From JAQIBY01 sp034721855 (lineage in GTDB: Bacteria; Bacteroidota; Bacteroidia; Bacteroidales; ML635J-15): 20,476 bases of DNA. This document shows positions 1 to 7,330 of this stretch, in pieces. A program made the translations under genes and the position numbers. The stretch covers positions 1 through 20,476 of the forward strand of contig JAYENB010000082.1 in assembly GCA_034721855.1 (NCBI GenBank), read 5' to 3'. Position 1 is the stretch's first letter. Each line of letters begins with the position of its first letter. The notes beneath the pieces are model-generated. The model was given only the letters and a program-made list of their open reading frames with translations. It searched no databases and was not told the DNA's origin.

Positions 1-30
1 CTATGCCGAGTGCAGCCAAAATTGTGAAAA

Positions 31-64
31 TAAAAAATGCAGGAACTTTTAAAAAGCCCTGCAT
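31..64 (-). terminator. Rho-independent terminator after tRNA-Lys
   Basis: Read on the minus strand, ATGCAGG (64-58) pairs perfectly with CCTGCAT (43-37), and a run of six T follows (complement of A 32-37, sharing the last stem base). The hairpin begins 17 bases after the tRNA 3' end, so it probably ends the tRNA transcript. Confidence 0.75.
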
Positions 65-81
65 CCTTTGGTATTACTTTG

Positions 82-154
<73 letters not shown>

Positions 155-166
155 AATAATTTTATG

Positions 167-174
167 CAAATTTA
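167..174 (-). promoter_or_regulatory. Bacteroidetes-type -7 box for tRNA-Lys
   Basis: The minus strand reads TAAATTTG, a perfect match to TAnnTTTG, ending 12 bases before the tRNA 5' end. A TTTG (201-198) lies 23 bases further upstream, slightly beyond the usual spacing for the -33 element. Confidence 0.5.
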
Positions 175-264
175 ATCATTTCTACATATCAATTACCCAA
201 ACAAACTCTTTTGTAGGGAAATGAAATGTATGCTAAGAATAAGGTTTTACCATGAATAAAAAAA

Positions 265-2271
265 TCAAAACAAATTCCGGATGACATCATCGTCCACCAG
301 GTTCGGAAATGTCATGGTTACATTGGGGTTTCTTTCCATTTCCCGTTTGGCTGAGAACATGGCTCCTTCATTTCTGGCCCAACTTCGGCGAGCAATACCA
401 TGATTGACATCCCAGTAAATCATGCTTTTTAGACGACGGTCAGCATCAGTGGATCCATCAAGGGTCATACCAAAACCTCCATTGACAACTTCGCCCCATC
501 CTACACCACCACCGTTGTGGATGGATACCCAGGTAGCACCGCGGAATGCATCACCAATCACATTGTGAATAGCCATATCAGCGGTAAATTGTGAACCATC
601 GTAAATATTGGAAGTCTCCCTGAAAGGGGAATCCGTTCCTGATGTATCATGGTGATCACGTCCCAGAACAACAGGAGCTTTGATTTTACCTTCTGCAATG
701 GCATTATTGAAAGCTTCGGCTATTTTGATGCGGCCTTCGGCATCAGCATACAGGATACGAGCCTGGGAGCCAATCACCAGTTTATTTTCTTTTGCCCCTG
801 CTATCCACCGGATGTTGTCTTTCATCTGCTGGGTAATTTCAGGGGGTGCCGTTTTAGCCATTTTTGTCAGCACATCCATGGCTATTTTATCTGTGGTTTC
901 AAGGTCTGCCGGATCACCGGAAGTACATACCCACCGAAAGGGGCCAAATCCGTAATCGAAGCACATCGGACCCATGATGTCCTGCACATAGCTTGGGTAA
1001 CGGAAGTTCTCGCCGGCTTCATCCATGATATCTGCACCTGCACGAGATGATTCCAGGAGAAAAGCATTGCCATAATCAAAGAAATACATGCCGTTCGCTG
1101 TTAGTTTATTGATGGCGGCAACCTGGCGTTTCAGGGAATTTTTCACCTTGTTTTTAAATGCATCCGGATTGTCTGTCATCATGGTGTTGGATTCCTCAAA
1201 ACTAATTCCTGCAGGATAATAACCACCTGACCATGGATTATGCAACGAAGTTTGATCGGAGCCAAGGTCCACCTTAATGTTTCTTTCAGCCATCCGCTCC
1301 CATAAATCCACAATGTTACCCAGGTATGCAATGGAATGAGCTTGTTGTTTTTCTTTGTATTTGAGGGCAACATCAATGGTTTTATCGGCATCATCAATGA
1401 GTTCATCCACCCAGCCTTGCTCCAGCCTTTTTTTAGCAGCAGAAGGGTTGATTTCAGCAGTGATGCTAACCACTCCCGCAATGTTACCTGCTTTGGGTTG
1501 AGCCCCACTCATGCCTCCCAGTCCGGATGTAACAAACAATTTTGTTCCTTTTGTATTGTCTTTATCAATCATTCTTGAGGCATTCAATACCGTTATAGTG
1601 GTACCATGCACAATACCCTGCGAACCAATGTACATAAAAGACCCGGCTGTCATCTGACCATATTGAGATACTCCTAGTGCATTGAACTTTTCCCAGTGAT
1701 CAGGTTTGGAATAATTGGGAATAACCATCCCATTTGAAACAACCACACGGGGTGCATCTTTGTGAGACGGGAATAAACCCATCGGGTGACCTGAATACAA
1801 CACCAGCGTTTGTTCATCGGTCATTTCTGACAAGTATTTCATAGTCAAAAGGTATTGTGCCCAATTTTGAAAGACCGAACCATTGCCACCATAGGTGATC
1901 AATTCATGTGGATATTGAGCCACAGTAGGATTGAGGTTATTTTGAATCATTACCATGATAGACCTTGCCTGCAGTGATTTACCCGGATACCAGTTAATGT
2001 TGCGGGCATACATATCATAATCCGGACGGAAACGGTACATGTAAATACGGCCGTATTTTTTAAGTTCATCTGCAAATTCTGGTGCCAGTGTTTCATGGTG
2101 TTTTTTATCAAAATACCGCAACGCATTTTTCAGTGCCAGCTTTTTTTCATCGCCGGATAAAATATCCTTTCGTTTGGGGGCATGCTCAACGTTCGGACCA
2201 TACACTTTCGGCGCGGGTAATTCAGAGGGAATGCCTTCGCGTATTTTTTGTTGAAATTCTGTTTTATTCAT
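265..2271 (-). CDS. hutU: Urocanate hydratase (urocanase), long form
   Basis: This cytoplasmic, NAD+-dependent enzyme hydrates urocanate to imidazolonepropionate, the second step of histidine degradation. I start at MNKTEF (668 residues); an in-frame ATG 14 codons upstream would add a hydrophobic stretch untypical of the family. Family landmarks are YGGNGSVFQNW near 127-137, the NAD-binding GLGGMSGAQPKAG at 250-262, SGDPADLETTDKIA, the GRDHHDTSGTDSPFRET block after 525, and HNGGGVGWGEV near 571. The length fits the roughly 670-residue Bacteroides/animal type rather than the roughly 550-residue Pseudomonas type. Where the short form has PARICW, whose Cys is an active-site residue, this protein reads QARILY. 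No other hut gene is present in the window, so its partners must lie elsewhere. The stop TGA is followed by a T-run but no clear hairpin. Confidence 0.96.
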   Translation of the reverse strand: MNKTEFQQKIREGIPSELPAPKVYGPNVEHAPKRKDILSGDEKKLALKNALRYFDKKHHETLAPEFADELKKYGRIYMYRFRPDYDMYARNINWYPGKSLQARSIMVMIQNNLNPTVAQYPHELITYGGNGSVFQNWAQYLLTMKYLSEMTDEQTLVLYSGHPMGLFPSHKDAPRVVVSNGMVIPNYSKPDHWEKFNALGVSQYGQMTAGSFMYIGSQGIVHGTTITVLNASRMIDKDNTKGTKLFVTSGLGGMSGAQPKAGNIAGVVSITAEINPSAAKKRLEQGWVDELIDDADKTIDVALKYKEKQQAHSIAYLGNIVDLWERMAERNIKVDLGSDQTSLHNPWSGGYYPAGISFEESNTMMTDNPDAFKNKVKNSLKRQVAAINKLTANGMYFFDYGNAFLLESSRAGADIMDEAGENFRYPSYVQDIMGPMCFDYGFGPFRWVCTSGDPADLETTDKIAMDVLTKMAKTAPPEITQQMKDNIRWIAGAKENKLVIGSQARILYADAEGRIKIAEAFNNAIAEGKIKAPVVLGRDHHDTSGTDSPFRETSNIYDGSQFTADMAIHNVIGDAFRGATWVSIHNGGGVGWGEVVNGGFGMTLDGSTDADRRLKSMIYWDVNHGIARRSWARNEGAMFSAKREMERNPNVTMTFPNLVDDDVIRNLF

Positions 2272-2388
2272 AACACTAATATTTTTGAGTAAAATTAATA
2301 AAATAATTAACATAATGCCGATAGAAAGGCAAGGAATTATTGATTAAAAAATTGTATCTTAGCATCAGAAAATTAAAAAGGAAGAGAT

Positions 2389-2565
2389 ATGCTTACAAAA
2401 GCAAAATTGAAAGAACATATTAAGAAATTACCGGAGGTTTTTTCGATTGATGAACTTATCAATAAATTGATTTTGATTGAAAAGATAGAAAATGGTAATA
2501 AACAATCAGACCAAGGAAAGGTGATTTCAGAAAATGAAATTGATAAGGAAATTATAAAATGGTTC
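2389..2565 (+). CDS. Antitoxin-like small protein, truncated by assembly gap
   Basis: This reads as the N-terminal 59 residues of a small, charged, helix-rich protein of the kind encoded just upstream of RelE/ParE toxins in Bacteroidetes (LPEVFSIDELINKLILIEKI, then a GKVISENEIDKEI segment and KWF). Family members commonly end one or two codons after KWF, so the gene is probably nearly complete where the N-run begins. The ATG is preceded by AAAAAGGAAGAG, a plausible ribosome site. It is divergent from hutU, with 117 bp between the starts. After the gap the same sequence recurs and runs on as LKLEQAISEN to a stop at 2825. That tail is the toxin sequence read in another frame and is probably not the natural C-terminus. 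Assignment rests on recalled family resemblance and the toxin next to it. Confidence 0.7.
2439..2565 (+). repeat. 127-bp exact direct repeat, left copy
   Basis: These 127 bases, ending at the N-run, are identical to 2666-2792, which begins right after the N-run. I compared them base by base and found no differences. The repeat is bounded on both sides by the gap itself, which points to overlapping contig ends rather than biology. Confidence 0.95.
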
Positions 2566-2665
2566 NNNNNNNNNNNNNNNNNNNNNNNNNNNNNNNNNNN
2601 NNNNNNNNNNNNNNNNNNNNNNNNNNNNNNNNNNNNNNNNNNNNNNNNNNNNNNNNNNNNNNNNN
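2566..2665. other. Assembly gap (100 N)
   Basis: Exactly 100 undetermined bases, the conventional filler for a gap of unknown size. It falls between an antitoxin-like gene and a toxin fragment and is flanked by the two copies of the 127-bp duplicate. Confidence 0.98.
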
Positions 2666-2792
2666 TTTTTCGATTGATGAACTTATCAATAAATTGATTT
2701 TGATTGAAAAGATAGAAAATGGTAATAAACAATCAGACCAAGGAAAGGTGATTTCAGAAAATGAAATTGATAAGGAAATTATAAAATGGTTC
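2666..2792 (+). repeat. 127-bp exact direct repeat, right copy
   Basis: This is the second copy of 2439-2565. It encodes the antitoxin from its FSIDELINK segment to KWF and then runs without interruption into the C-terminal half of a RelE/ParE toxin in a different frame. Confidence 0.95.
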
Positions 2793-2932
2793 CTGAAATT
2801 GGAGCAAGCAATATCAGAGAATTGATTGAAGGTAATTACAGGATAATATACAGGATTGTCAAAGAAGATCAGATTAATATACTTACAATCCATCATGCTG
2901 CGAGAGACTTAAGGAAAAGATCGCTAAAATAA
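2786..2932 (+). pseudogene. RelE/ParE-family toxin, C-terminal half only
   Basis: From ATG 2786 the frame encodes 48 residues: MVPEIGASNIRELIEGNYRI, a strand-forming IYRIVKEDQINILTIHHAAR segment, then DLRKRSLK and a stop. This matches the C-terminal half of RelE/ParE toxins, which are about 95-100 residues long and act as mRNA interferases or gyrase poisons. The family usually reads G-R/K-M-V-P-E-I in mid-protein, so the ATG is an internal Met and not a start. The N-terminal helices are missing: the fragment is joined directly to the end of the antitoxin in a different frame. This is either an assembly join or a real microhomology deletion. As it stands the toxin would not be functional. Confidence 0.75.
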
Positions 2933-2939
2933 ATAAAGA

Positions 2940-2960
2940 CCACGAATGGTCACGAATTAA
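2940..2960. repeat. CACGAAT-type short intergenic repeat
   Basis: CCACGAATGGTCACGAATTA contains CACGAAT twice at a 10-bp spacing. A-rich CACGAAT and GCAAAGACG repeats of this style are, as I recall, common between genes in Bacteroidetes and metagenomic contigs. Function unknown. Confidence 0.5.
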
Positions 2961-3035
2961 CTGTCTGGTGACAGCTTTTTGTTTATTATAGATTTGCAAG
3001 AAGTGGTTAAGATGAAAATGACACAAATTAAAGAA

Positions 3036-3068
3036 AGCAAACATTACTCTTTAAGGGTAATGTTTGCT
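3036..3068 (-). terminator. Hairpin over the 3' end of the lipoprotein operon
   Basis: AGCAAACATTAC (3036-3047) and GTAATGTTTGCT (3057-3068) form a perfect 12-bp stem around a 9-nt loop. The stop codon at 3044-3046 and the last seven sense codons lie inside the hairpin. On the minus strand it is followed by TTTCTTTAATTTG, a moderately T-rich tract. It is probably a terminator or a 3'-end stabiliser. Confidence 0.6.
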
Positions 3069-3610
3069 GACACATTTGTACTATCATTGGTATATTCAAA
3101 ACGCATTTGGTCATTTGACAGTTCCTGGATATCCATCATACCGCCCCAATAGCCCCATTTTTCATAGTTGCCATTGACAAAGTGTAAAAAACTGGTATAA
3201 TCTTCCTGGTACTGACAAAAACAAAAATCATAAACAGAATCCACAAACTTAAAATAGGTTGTATCTCTTGTCATGTGAAACCTGCGTATGCGCAATTTGG
3301 ATTTGTCGTCATTGAATTCCCATTGAAAATTTGATTGCAGCACAGTATCCTGCAGAGGGATCATCATTTCACCACCGCCTTCCTGCATAAACACAAAATC
3401 GGTTGAATACAGGTAGTCAGGGATATTTACAGATGGTTCTGATTCAATATTTGTCAACACATACTGGCCATCCACACGACCGGTTTTTGTGCGCAAACTC
3501 ATTGCAGGATCATCATACTGGCTACATGATGGCAGAATAAACCCAATCACAATCAGCAACAAACAAAAAAGACCAACAGAATTGTATTTCACAACTGGCT
3601 TATTCAGCAT
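3044..3610 (-). CDS. Putative lipoprotein, paralogue of upstream neighbour
   Basis: I start at MLNKPV (188 residues) because the upstream gene's stop lies just inside this start (the 11 bases ATGCTGAATAA are shared), a layout typical of translational coupling. An in-frame ATG 18 codons further up would place a long polar segment before the signal peptide. Residues 11-28 are hydrophobic and lead into ILPSC, with the lipidated Cys at about 29, followed by SQYDDP, which could act as a surface-export signal. The body shares MSLRTKTGRVDGQY and WEFNDDKSKLRIR with the neighbour's ISLKTKAARVEGTY and WQFNDDKTELQVR, so the two are diverged tandem duplicates. It looks like a small beta-rich, possibly lipocalin-like domain. 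Function unknown. Confidence 0.8.
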   Translation of the reverse strand: MLNKPVVKYNSVGLFCLLLIVIGFILPSCSQYDDPAMSLRTKTGRVDGQYVLTNIESEPSVNIPDYLYSTDFVFMQEGGGEMMIPLQDTVLQSNFQWEFNDDKSKLRIRRFHMTRDTTYFKFVDSVYDFCFCQYQEDYTSFLHFVNGNYEKWGYWGGMMDIQELSNDQMRFEYTNDSTNVSANITLKE

Positions 3611-4037
3611 AATGGTATTCGTATTGATCGTCACCTTCATACTCAACTGTCCAAATTTCTTCATCAGTGAGTTTTATAATTTCGGATGATTCCCATTCTT
3701 GCCAATCACCACTTTGGTCTTTTGTTCTGACCTGCAGTTCTGTTTTGTCATCGTTGAACTGCCATTCAAGATCCACATTATAAGACACACTTCCCCATGT
3801 GTAACTCAGTTCTCCTGTTCCGTCTTTTTCAAACGTAGTTTCAATACCGGAAAGCAGCCCCATAGCAGTAGAATCTTCCTGTCCGTTTTTCAGCACCTTA
3901 TCCACGGTGTAGGTACCTTCAACCCGGGCTGCTTTTGTTTTAAGGCTAATCATAGGTCCTTCTTCATAAGTTGAACATGAAGAAAACACAAGGATAAATC
4001 CCATAAAGATTGCTGATAAACTCATTACTTTTTTCAT
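3600..4037 (-). CDS. Putative lipoprotein, first of a tandem pair
   Basis: A 145-residue protein with a short lipoprotein signal (MKKVMSL, a hydrophobic core, then FSSC with Cys 21) and an acidic segment STYEEGP right after the cysteine. The mature part has alternating polar and hydrophobic residues (VEGTYTVDKV, YNVDLEWQFNDDKTELQVR, EIWTVEYEGDDQYEY), which suggests a small all-beta domain similar to lipocalin-like lipoproteins of Bacteroidetes. It is promoter-proximal, with a perfect TATCTTTG box 28 bases upstream, and its stop overlaps the start of its paralogue. The two were probably produced by local duplication. No specific function can be assigned. Confidence 0.82.
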   Translation of the reverse strand: MKKVMSLSAIFMGFILVFSSCSTYEEGPMISLKTKAARVEGTYTVDKVLKNGQEDSTAMGLLSGIETTFEKDGTGELSYTWGSVSYNVDLEWQFNDDKTELQVRTKDQSGDWQEWESSEIIKLTDEEIWTVEYEGDDQYEYHYAE

Positions 4038-4064
4038 AATTATTATTTTTTTGGTTTACAACTG

Positions 4065-4072
4065 CAAAGATA
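4065..4072 (-). promoter_or_regulatory. -7 box for the lipoprotein pair
   Basis: The minus strand reads TATCTTTG, a perfect TAnnTTTG match, 27 bases upstream of the ATG at 4037. A TTG (4092-4090) lies 17 bases further upstream as a possible -33 element. It overlaps the edge of the ACTTGCGGATTTGAGG motif described under findings. Confidence 0.55.
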
Positions 4073-4108
4073 AAAAAATTAAATAGAAACAACTTGCGGA
4101 TTTGAGGT

Positions 4109-4135
4109 AAAAAAAAACCCTGAAAAAGATCAGGG
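4109..4135 (-). terminator. Rho-independent terminator after the T9SS protein gene
   Basis: On the minus strand CCCTG (4135-4131), an 8-nt loop and CAGGG (4122-4118) are followed by nine T (complement of A 4109-4117). It lies 24 bases past the stop at 4160. The other strand also has a T-run (CTTTTTT), so it may work in both directions. Confidence 0.8.
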
Positions 4136-4159
4136 CTTTTTTGATCATGAAATGCTGTA

Positions 4160-7100
4160 TTACAGTTTTTCAATACGTATGGTTCCTGTTGAGTTGTCTT
4201 TGAGAATAAACTTAACAAAATACACACCATTGCTGTAACCTGAAACATCCATTTGCATGGTATTTTCAGATACATTATAAGAATCAATGATTTGTCCTGT
4301 CAGATTTACAACATCAATCCGGTTTACATTTTCAACATTTTCAATGGTGATGTAATCGGTGGCGGGATTTGGATATACATTGATGTCTGCAACAAGATCA
4401 TCATTCACATTGCCAACCACTTCAATGTCACTTTCTATCCTGTAGTGCATACGGTATTCACCATAACTGTAGTACATCATTCCGTTGATGTTATAAAATT
4501 CATTGAGTGTAGGTGTAAAACTAAATGCACCATTGTCTTTCATGTTCAGGATATCTGTTCCAATGGCAACCTGCCACTCCCCGTATTGATTCTCTTCTGT
4601 GACACATTCAACATTTTCGACACGCACCAACACGGATTCATAGGGTTCAGTATTGGCTTCAGGTATAGTTACAAGCGTTGGTCCTGAAATGGTACCACCA
4701 ATATCAACCACGAGGAAATTTTCAATGGATTCCAGTTGTGTCATGTTATAGGATTCATTGACAGTTCCGGTAACCCTTACGGAATCTCCCATGTCAGGTG
4801 AATTTGTATCATCAAAAATGTAAAGGCCATTCCAGGCACCTTCACCATCCTGAAGATAATAACCCTCTCCATAAGTTGAAGAATTGAAATTAGCAGCAAC
4901 TACACCTTTGACAGTAACGACATCGCCATTTAAAGGAGAATTACCACCGGTAGAATACTGAATATCATAAATGGGGGTAATTTCCGGTGTCAGATCAACA
5001 GTAAAGGTCACACTGGTAGATACTGCAGGGCTCAACGGATCATCACTCATATCCACGAGTTCCAACTCAACGGTATGTTCCGCTTCGGACAAGCCTGTAA
5101 AAGAAATGGGATCAGTTGTGTTCTGATAGGATACTGTCCCACCATCAATAAAATAGGCAAGCTTACCATCGGTACCAAGCACAAAATTATACACAGTAAA
5201 ATCCACATCAACAGCATCTGTATAAATGACATCACCATTTTCGGGCGAATTGATGATTACAGCAGGATCAGTGCTTGCGCCAAGGTCTTCAACATCAGCA
5301 GCATCCCTTGGCAATATTTTGTAATTATAATAATATTCTCCTATCCCTGTAACCCTGTATTCATTTCCTTGTGTAGGAGTATATTCAAACAAAAGATCAT
5401 CTACCATTGCGGCACCTGTTCCGTCATTCACATCCCATTCGTTATAACCGTCCGGGGGATTGTTATTGACACCTTGTACTTCAACCAACACGCTTTCATA
5501 TTCCTCAGAACTTGCATCACCAGTGTTGATTTGTACGGCAGCATAGGGTGTATTACCACTGGAAACAATTGTCATATCAGTAATTGTCCCCAATTCTGTA
5601 AGTCCTTCGTATTCTGTAACAGTACCTGTAACAGTGACAGAGTCGCCACGTGCAGGGCCACCGCTTTGAGCGTAATATACATAAATACCATTCCATTCAC
5701 CGGGAGCATCCTGCATCCAGAAATTATCACCATTTAAAGCAGTCACAATACCAGTGGTTGTAACATCTTGACCAACTAAAGGAGAGGTAGCAACTTGTCC
5801 CTGAATATCATATATTGAAGTGATGGAAGGACCGGGTGAAAGATCAACAGTAAAGGTCACACTGGTAGATACTGCAGGGCTCAACGGATCATCACTCATA
5901 TCCACGAGTTCCAACTCAACGGTATGTTCCGCTTCGGACAAGCCTGTAAAAGAAATGGGATCAGTTGTGTTCTGATAGGATACTGTCCCACCATCAATAA
6001 AATAGGCAAGCTTACCATCAGTACCAAGCACAAAATTATATACAGTAAAATCCACATCAACAGCATCTGTATAAATGACATCACCATTTGAAGGACTTGT
6101 GATGGCAAGGTAAGGTTCTGTGCCCACATCTTCGACAATATCTGCTTCTTCTCTTACAGCTATTTTAAAAGCACCATAATTAAAAGTCAAAGGCGATGTT
6201 ACTGTATAATTAAATCCCTGTGTGGGATAATACATATTAGTAAGACCATAGTCATCGACTAAGATTTCACCTGAGCCGTCATCTATGGGGAATTCACCAA
6301 AATTATTTTCAACGGTATCGTTGGTACATGTGCCGGTAGTTTCCAGCAATACGCCTTCCCATGCTTCCTGTCCGCAATCGCCTGTTGGGAGTATTTCAGC
6401 GGCAGGCAAAGTATTACCACTGTTATTTACCACTACATTGTCCTGTAAAATGGTTGTCAGGTTACTGCTTTCACTGACAGTACCCGTAACTGTAACGCTG
6501 TCACCACGTGCTACACCAGATCCAGCTACCCAGACACCGGTCCATTCACCGGTTCCATCCTGAATAACATAATCGGAATCAAATACGGCAGTAACGATGC
6601 CTGAAGTTTCAACGTATTCGCTTTCCACAGCGGAACCATTGCCACCACCATTTCCTGTGGTATCCTGGATTTCAGGGATAGTATAAGCAGTTGGTGTGAG
6701 GGTTTCCCAGTTTTCGAACCCTCCGTTTGTTAAGAGATTGGATCCGCCACCTTCAGTATAAGTGGCATTATCCAAAATGCACTCAAAATCACCATCCCAG
6801 TCGTTTGAAATGTCATAAAAACGGAAGAAAACCTGAGCAGTAGATACTCCTGTTGGAACTGTACCTGTATGTTCAATGGTTTCCCATGTATCACCGTCAG
6901 ATGAATAACCACCATATTCATTACTACCATCAAAAGAAACACAAATTCTTACTCTTCCAGCGATATCATTATCATACACATCGACAGTAGCAGTAAAAGC
7001 AGCATCCGGTGTTACCGAAAAAGAAGCTGAAACTACTTCAGTGCTTGCTTGATCCTGGGTTGTAGATGTTACTCCAAGTGCTGAGGAACCTTCGTTTACC

Positions 7101-7222
7101 TCTGTAGTTTCCTGGGTCAGCGTAATGTTTCCCGGGTTTTCATTTGTCCAGTCTGTCAGTGTCTGTGCAGACAAGACAATGGTTAAAAACAGTCCGATAA
7201 AAATTAAAGTCAATTTTTTCAT
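4160..7222 (-). CDS. Secreted multi-domain protein with T9SS sorting domain and OB-fold-like modules
   Basis: 1020 residues. A signal peptide (1-19, ending VLSAQ) is followed by a jelly-roll-like, possibly carbohydrate-binding region (about 21-157). Three related modules of about 185 residues follow (180-363, 466-645, 748-935), each with IYDIQ or a similar opening, a GIVTA strand, QDGxGEWxGV and GDSVTVTGTV. These resemble the OB-fold domain that accompanies extracellular nucleases of the ExeM/YhcR type. Two Ig-like linkers of about 90 residues (372-461 and 654-744) are almost identical. The C-terminus (about 947-1020) is a type A T9SS sorting domain: VYPNPATDYITI, a middle NLTGQII, and YSNGVYFVKF with a closing IRIEKL. 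No nuclease or other catalytic domain is visible, so it is more likely a surface-bound binding or adhesion protein. It is probably monocistronic, with a terminator at each end. Confidence 0.88.
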   Translation of the reverse strand: MKKLTLIFIGLFLTIVLSAQTLTDWTNENPGNITLTQETTEVNEGSSALGVTSTTQDQASTEVVSASFSVTPDAAFTATVDVYDNDIAGRVRICVSFDGSNEYGGYSSDGDTWETIEHTGTVPTGVSTAQVFFRFYDISNDWDGDFECILDNATYTEGGGSNLLTNGGFENWETLTPTAYTIPEIQDTTGNGGGNGSAVESEYVETSGIVTAVFDSDYVIQDGTGEWTGVWVAGSGVARGDSVTVTGTVSESSNLTTILQDNVVVNNSGNTLPAAEILPTGDCGQEAWEGVLLETTGTCTNDTVENNFGEFPIDDGSGEILVDDYGLTNMYYPTQGFNYTVTSPLTFNYGAFKIAVREEADIVEDVGTEPYLAITSPSNGDVIYTDAVDVDFTVYNFVLGTDGKLAYFIDGGTVSYQNTTDPISFTGLSEAEHTVELELVDMSDDPLSPAVSTSVTFTVDLSPGPSITSIYDIQGQVATSPLVGQDVTTTGIVTALNGDNFWMQDAPGEWNGIYVYYAQSGGPARGDSVTVTGTVTEYEGLTELGTITDMTIVSSGNTPYAAVQINTGDASSEEYESVLVEVQGVNNNPPDGYNEWDVNDGTGAAMVDDLLFEYTPTQGNEYRVTGIGEYYYNYKILPRDAADVEDLGASTDPAVIINSPENGDVIYTDAVDVDFTVYNFVLGTDGKLAYFIDGGTVSYQNTTDPISFTGLSEAEHTVELELVDMSDDPLSPAVSTSVTFTVDLTPEITPIYDIQYSTGGNSPLNGDVVTVKGVVAANFNSSTYGEGYYLQDGEGAWNGLYIFDDTNSPDMGDSVRVTGTVNESYNMTQLESIENFLVVDIGGTISGPTLVTIPEANTEPYESVLVRVENVECVTEENQYGEWQVAIGTDILNMKDNGAFSFTPTLNEFYNINGMMYYSYGEYRMHYRIESDIEVVGNVNDDLVADINVYPNPATDYITIENVENVNRIDVVNLTGQIIDSYNVSENTMQMDVSGYSNGVYFVKFILKDNSTGTIRIEKL
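4992..5240 (-). repeat. 249-bp internal repeat, copy 2 (Ig-like linker)
   Basis: Matches 5841-6089 with only two differences in 249 bases, at a spacing of 849 bp (283 codons, in frame). Both differences are third-position synonymous changes (Thr ACC/ACT and Val GTG/GTA). The flanking modules are much more diverged. Confidence 0.95.
5841..6089 (-). repeat. 249-bp internal repeat, copy 1 (Ig-like linker)
   Basis: Partner of 4992-5240. It encodes the segment running from NGDVIYTDAVDVDF to TSVTFTVDL, including GKLAYFIDGGTV. The near identity suggests recent duplication or gene conversion. Confidence 0.95.
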
Positions 7223-7330
7223 AAGTGTATCATTTTTTGTTGTTATTATTATTTATTCTGTAAAAATATCAATTTAGAATGACTAATGTACTAAAATTGC
7301 ATAAAGATACAAAGAATTTAACACAAACTT

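Noticed and set aside
1..30. End of a further gene at the left edge
   Set aside because: Only about 30 bases are available before the tRNA terminator; no frame can be judged.
649..1050. Plus-strand frames opposite hutU
   Set aside because: hutU is strongly supported over its whole length; these frames show no domain and no ribosome site.
2559..2825. Open frame running through the N-run into an antitoxin-like C-terminus
   Set aside because: It depends on undetermined bases being open and repeats the same antitoxin segment; it is a product of the duplicated contig ends.
5075..5737. 220-codon plus-strand frame within the T9SS protein gene
   Set aside because: Its translation has no recognisable domain, and it lies wholly opposite a gene with signal peptide, repeats and sorting domain.
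4992..6089. CRISPR-like or mobile repeat
   Set aside because: The two 249-bp copies are in frame within one gene and encode a protein domain; there are only two and no spacer pattern.
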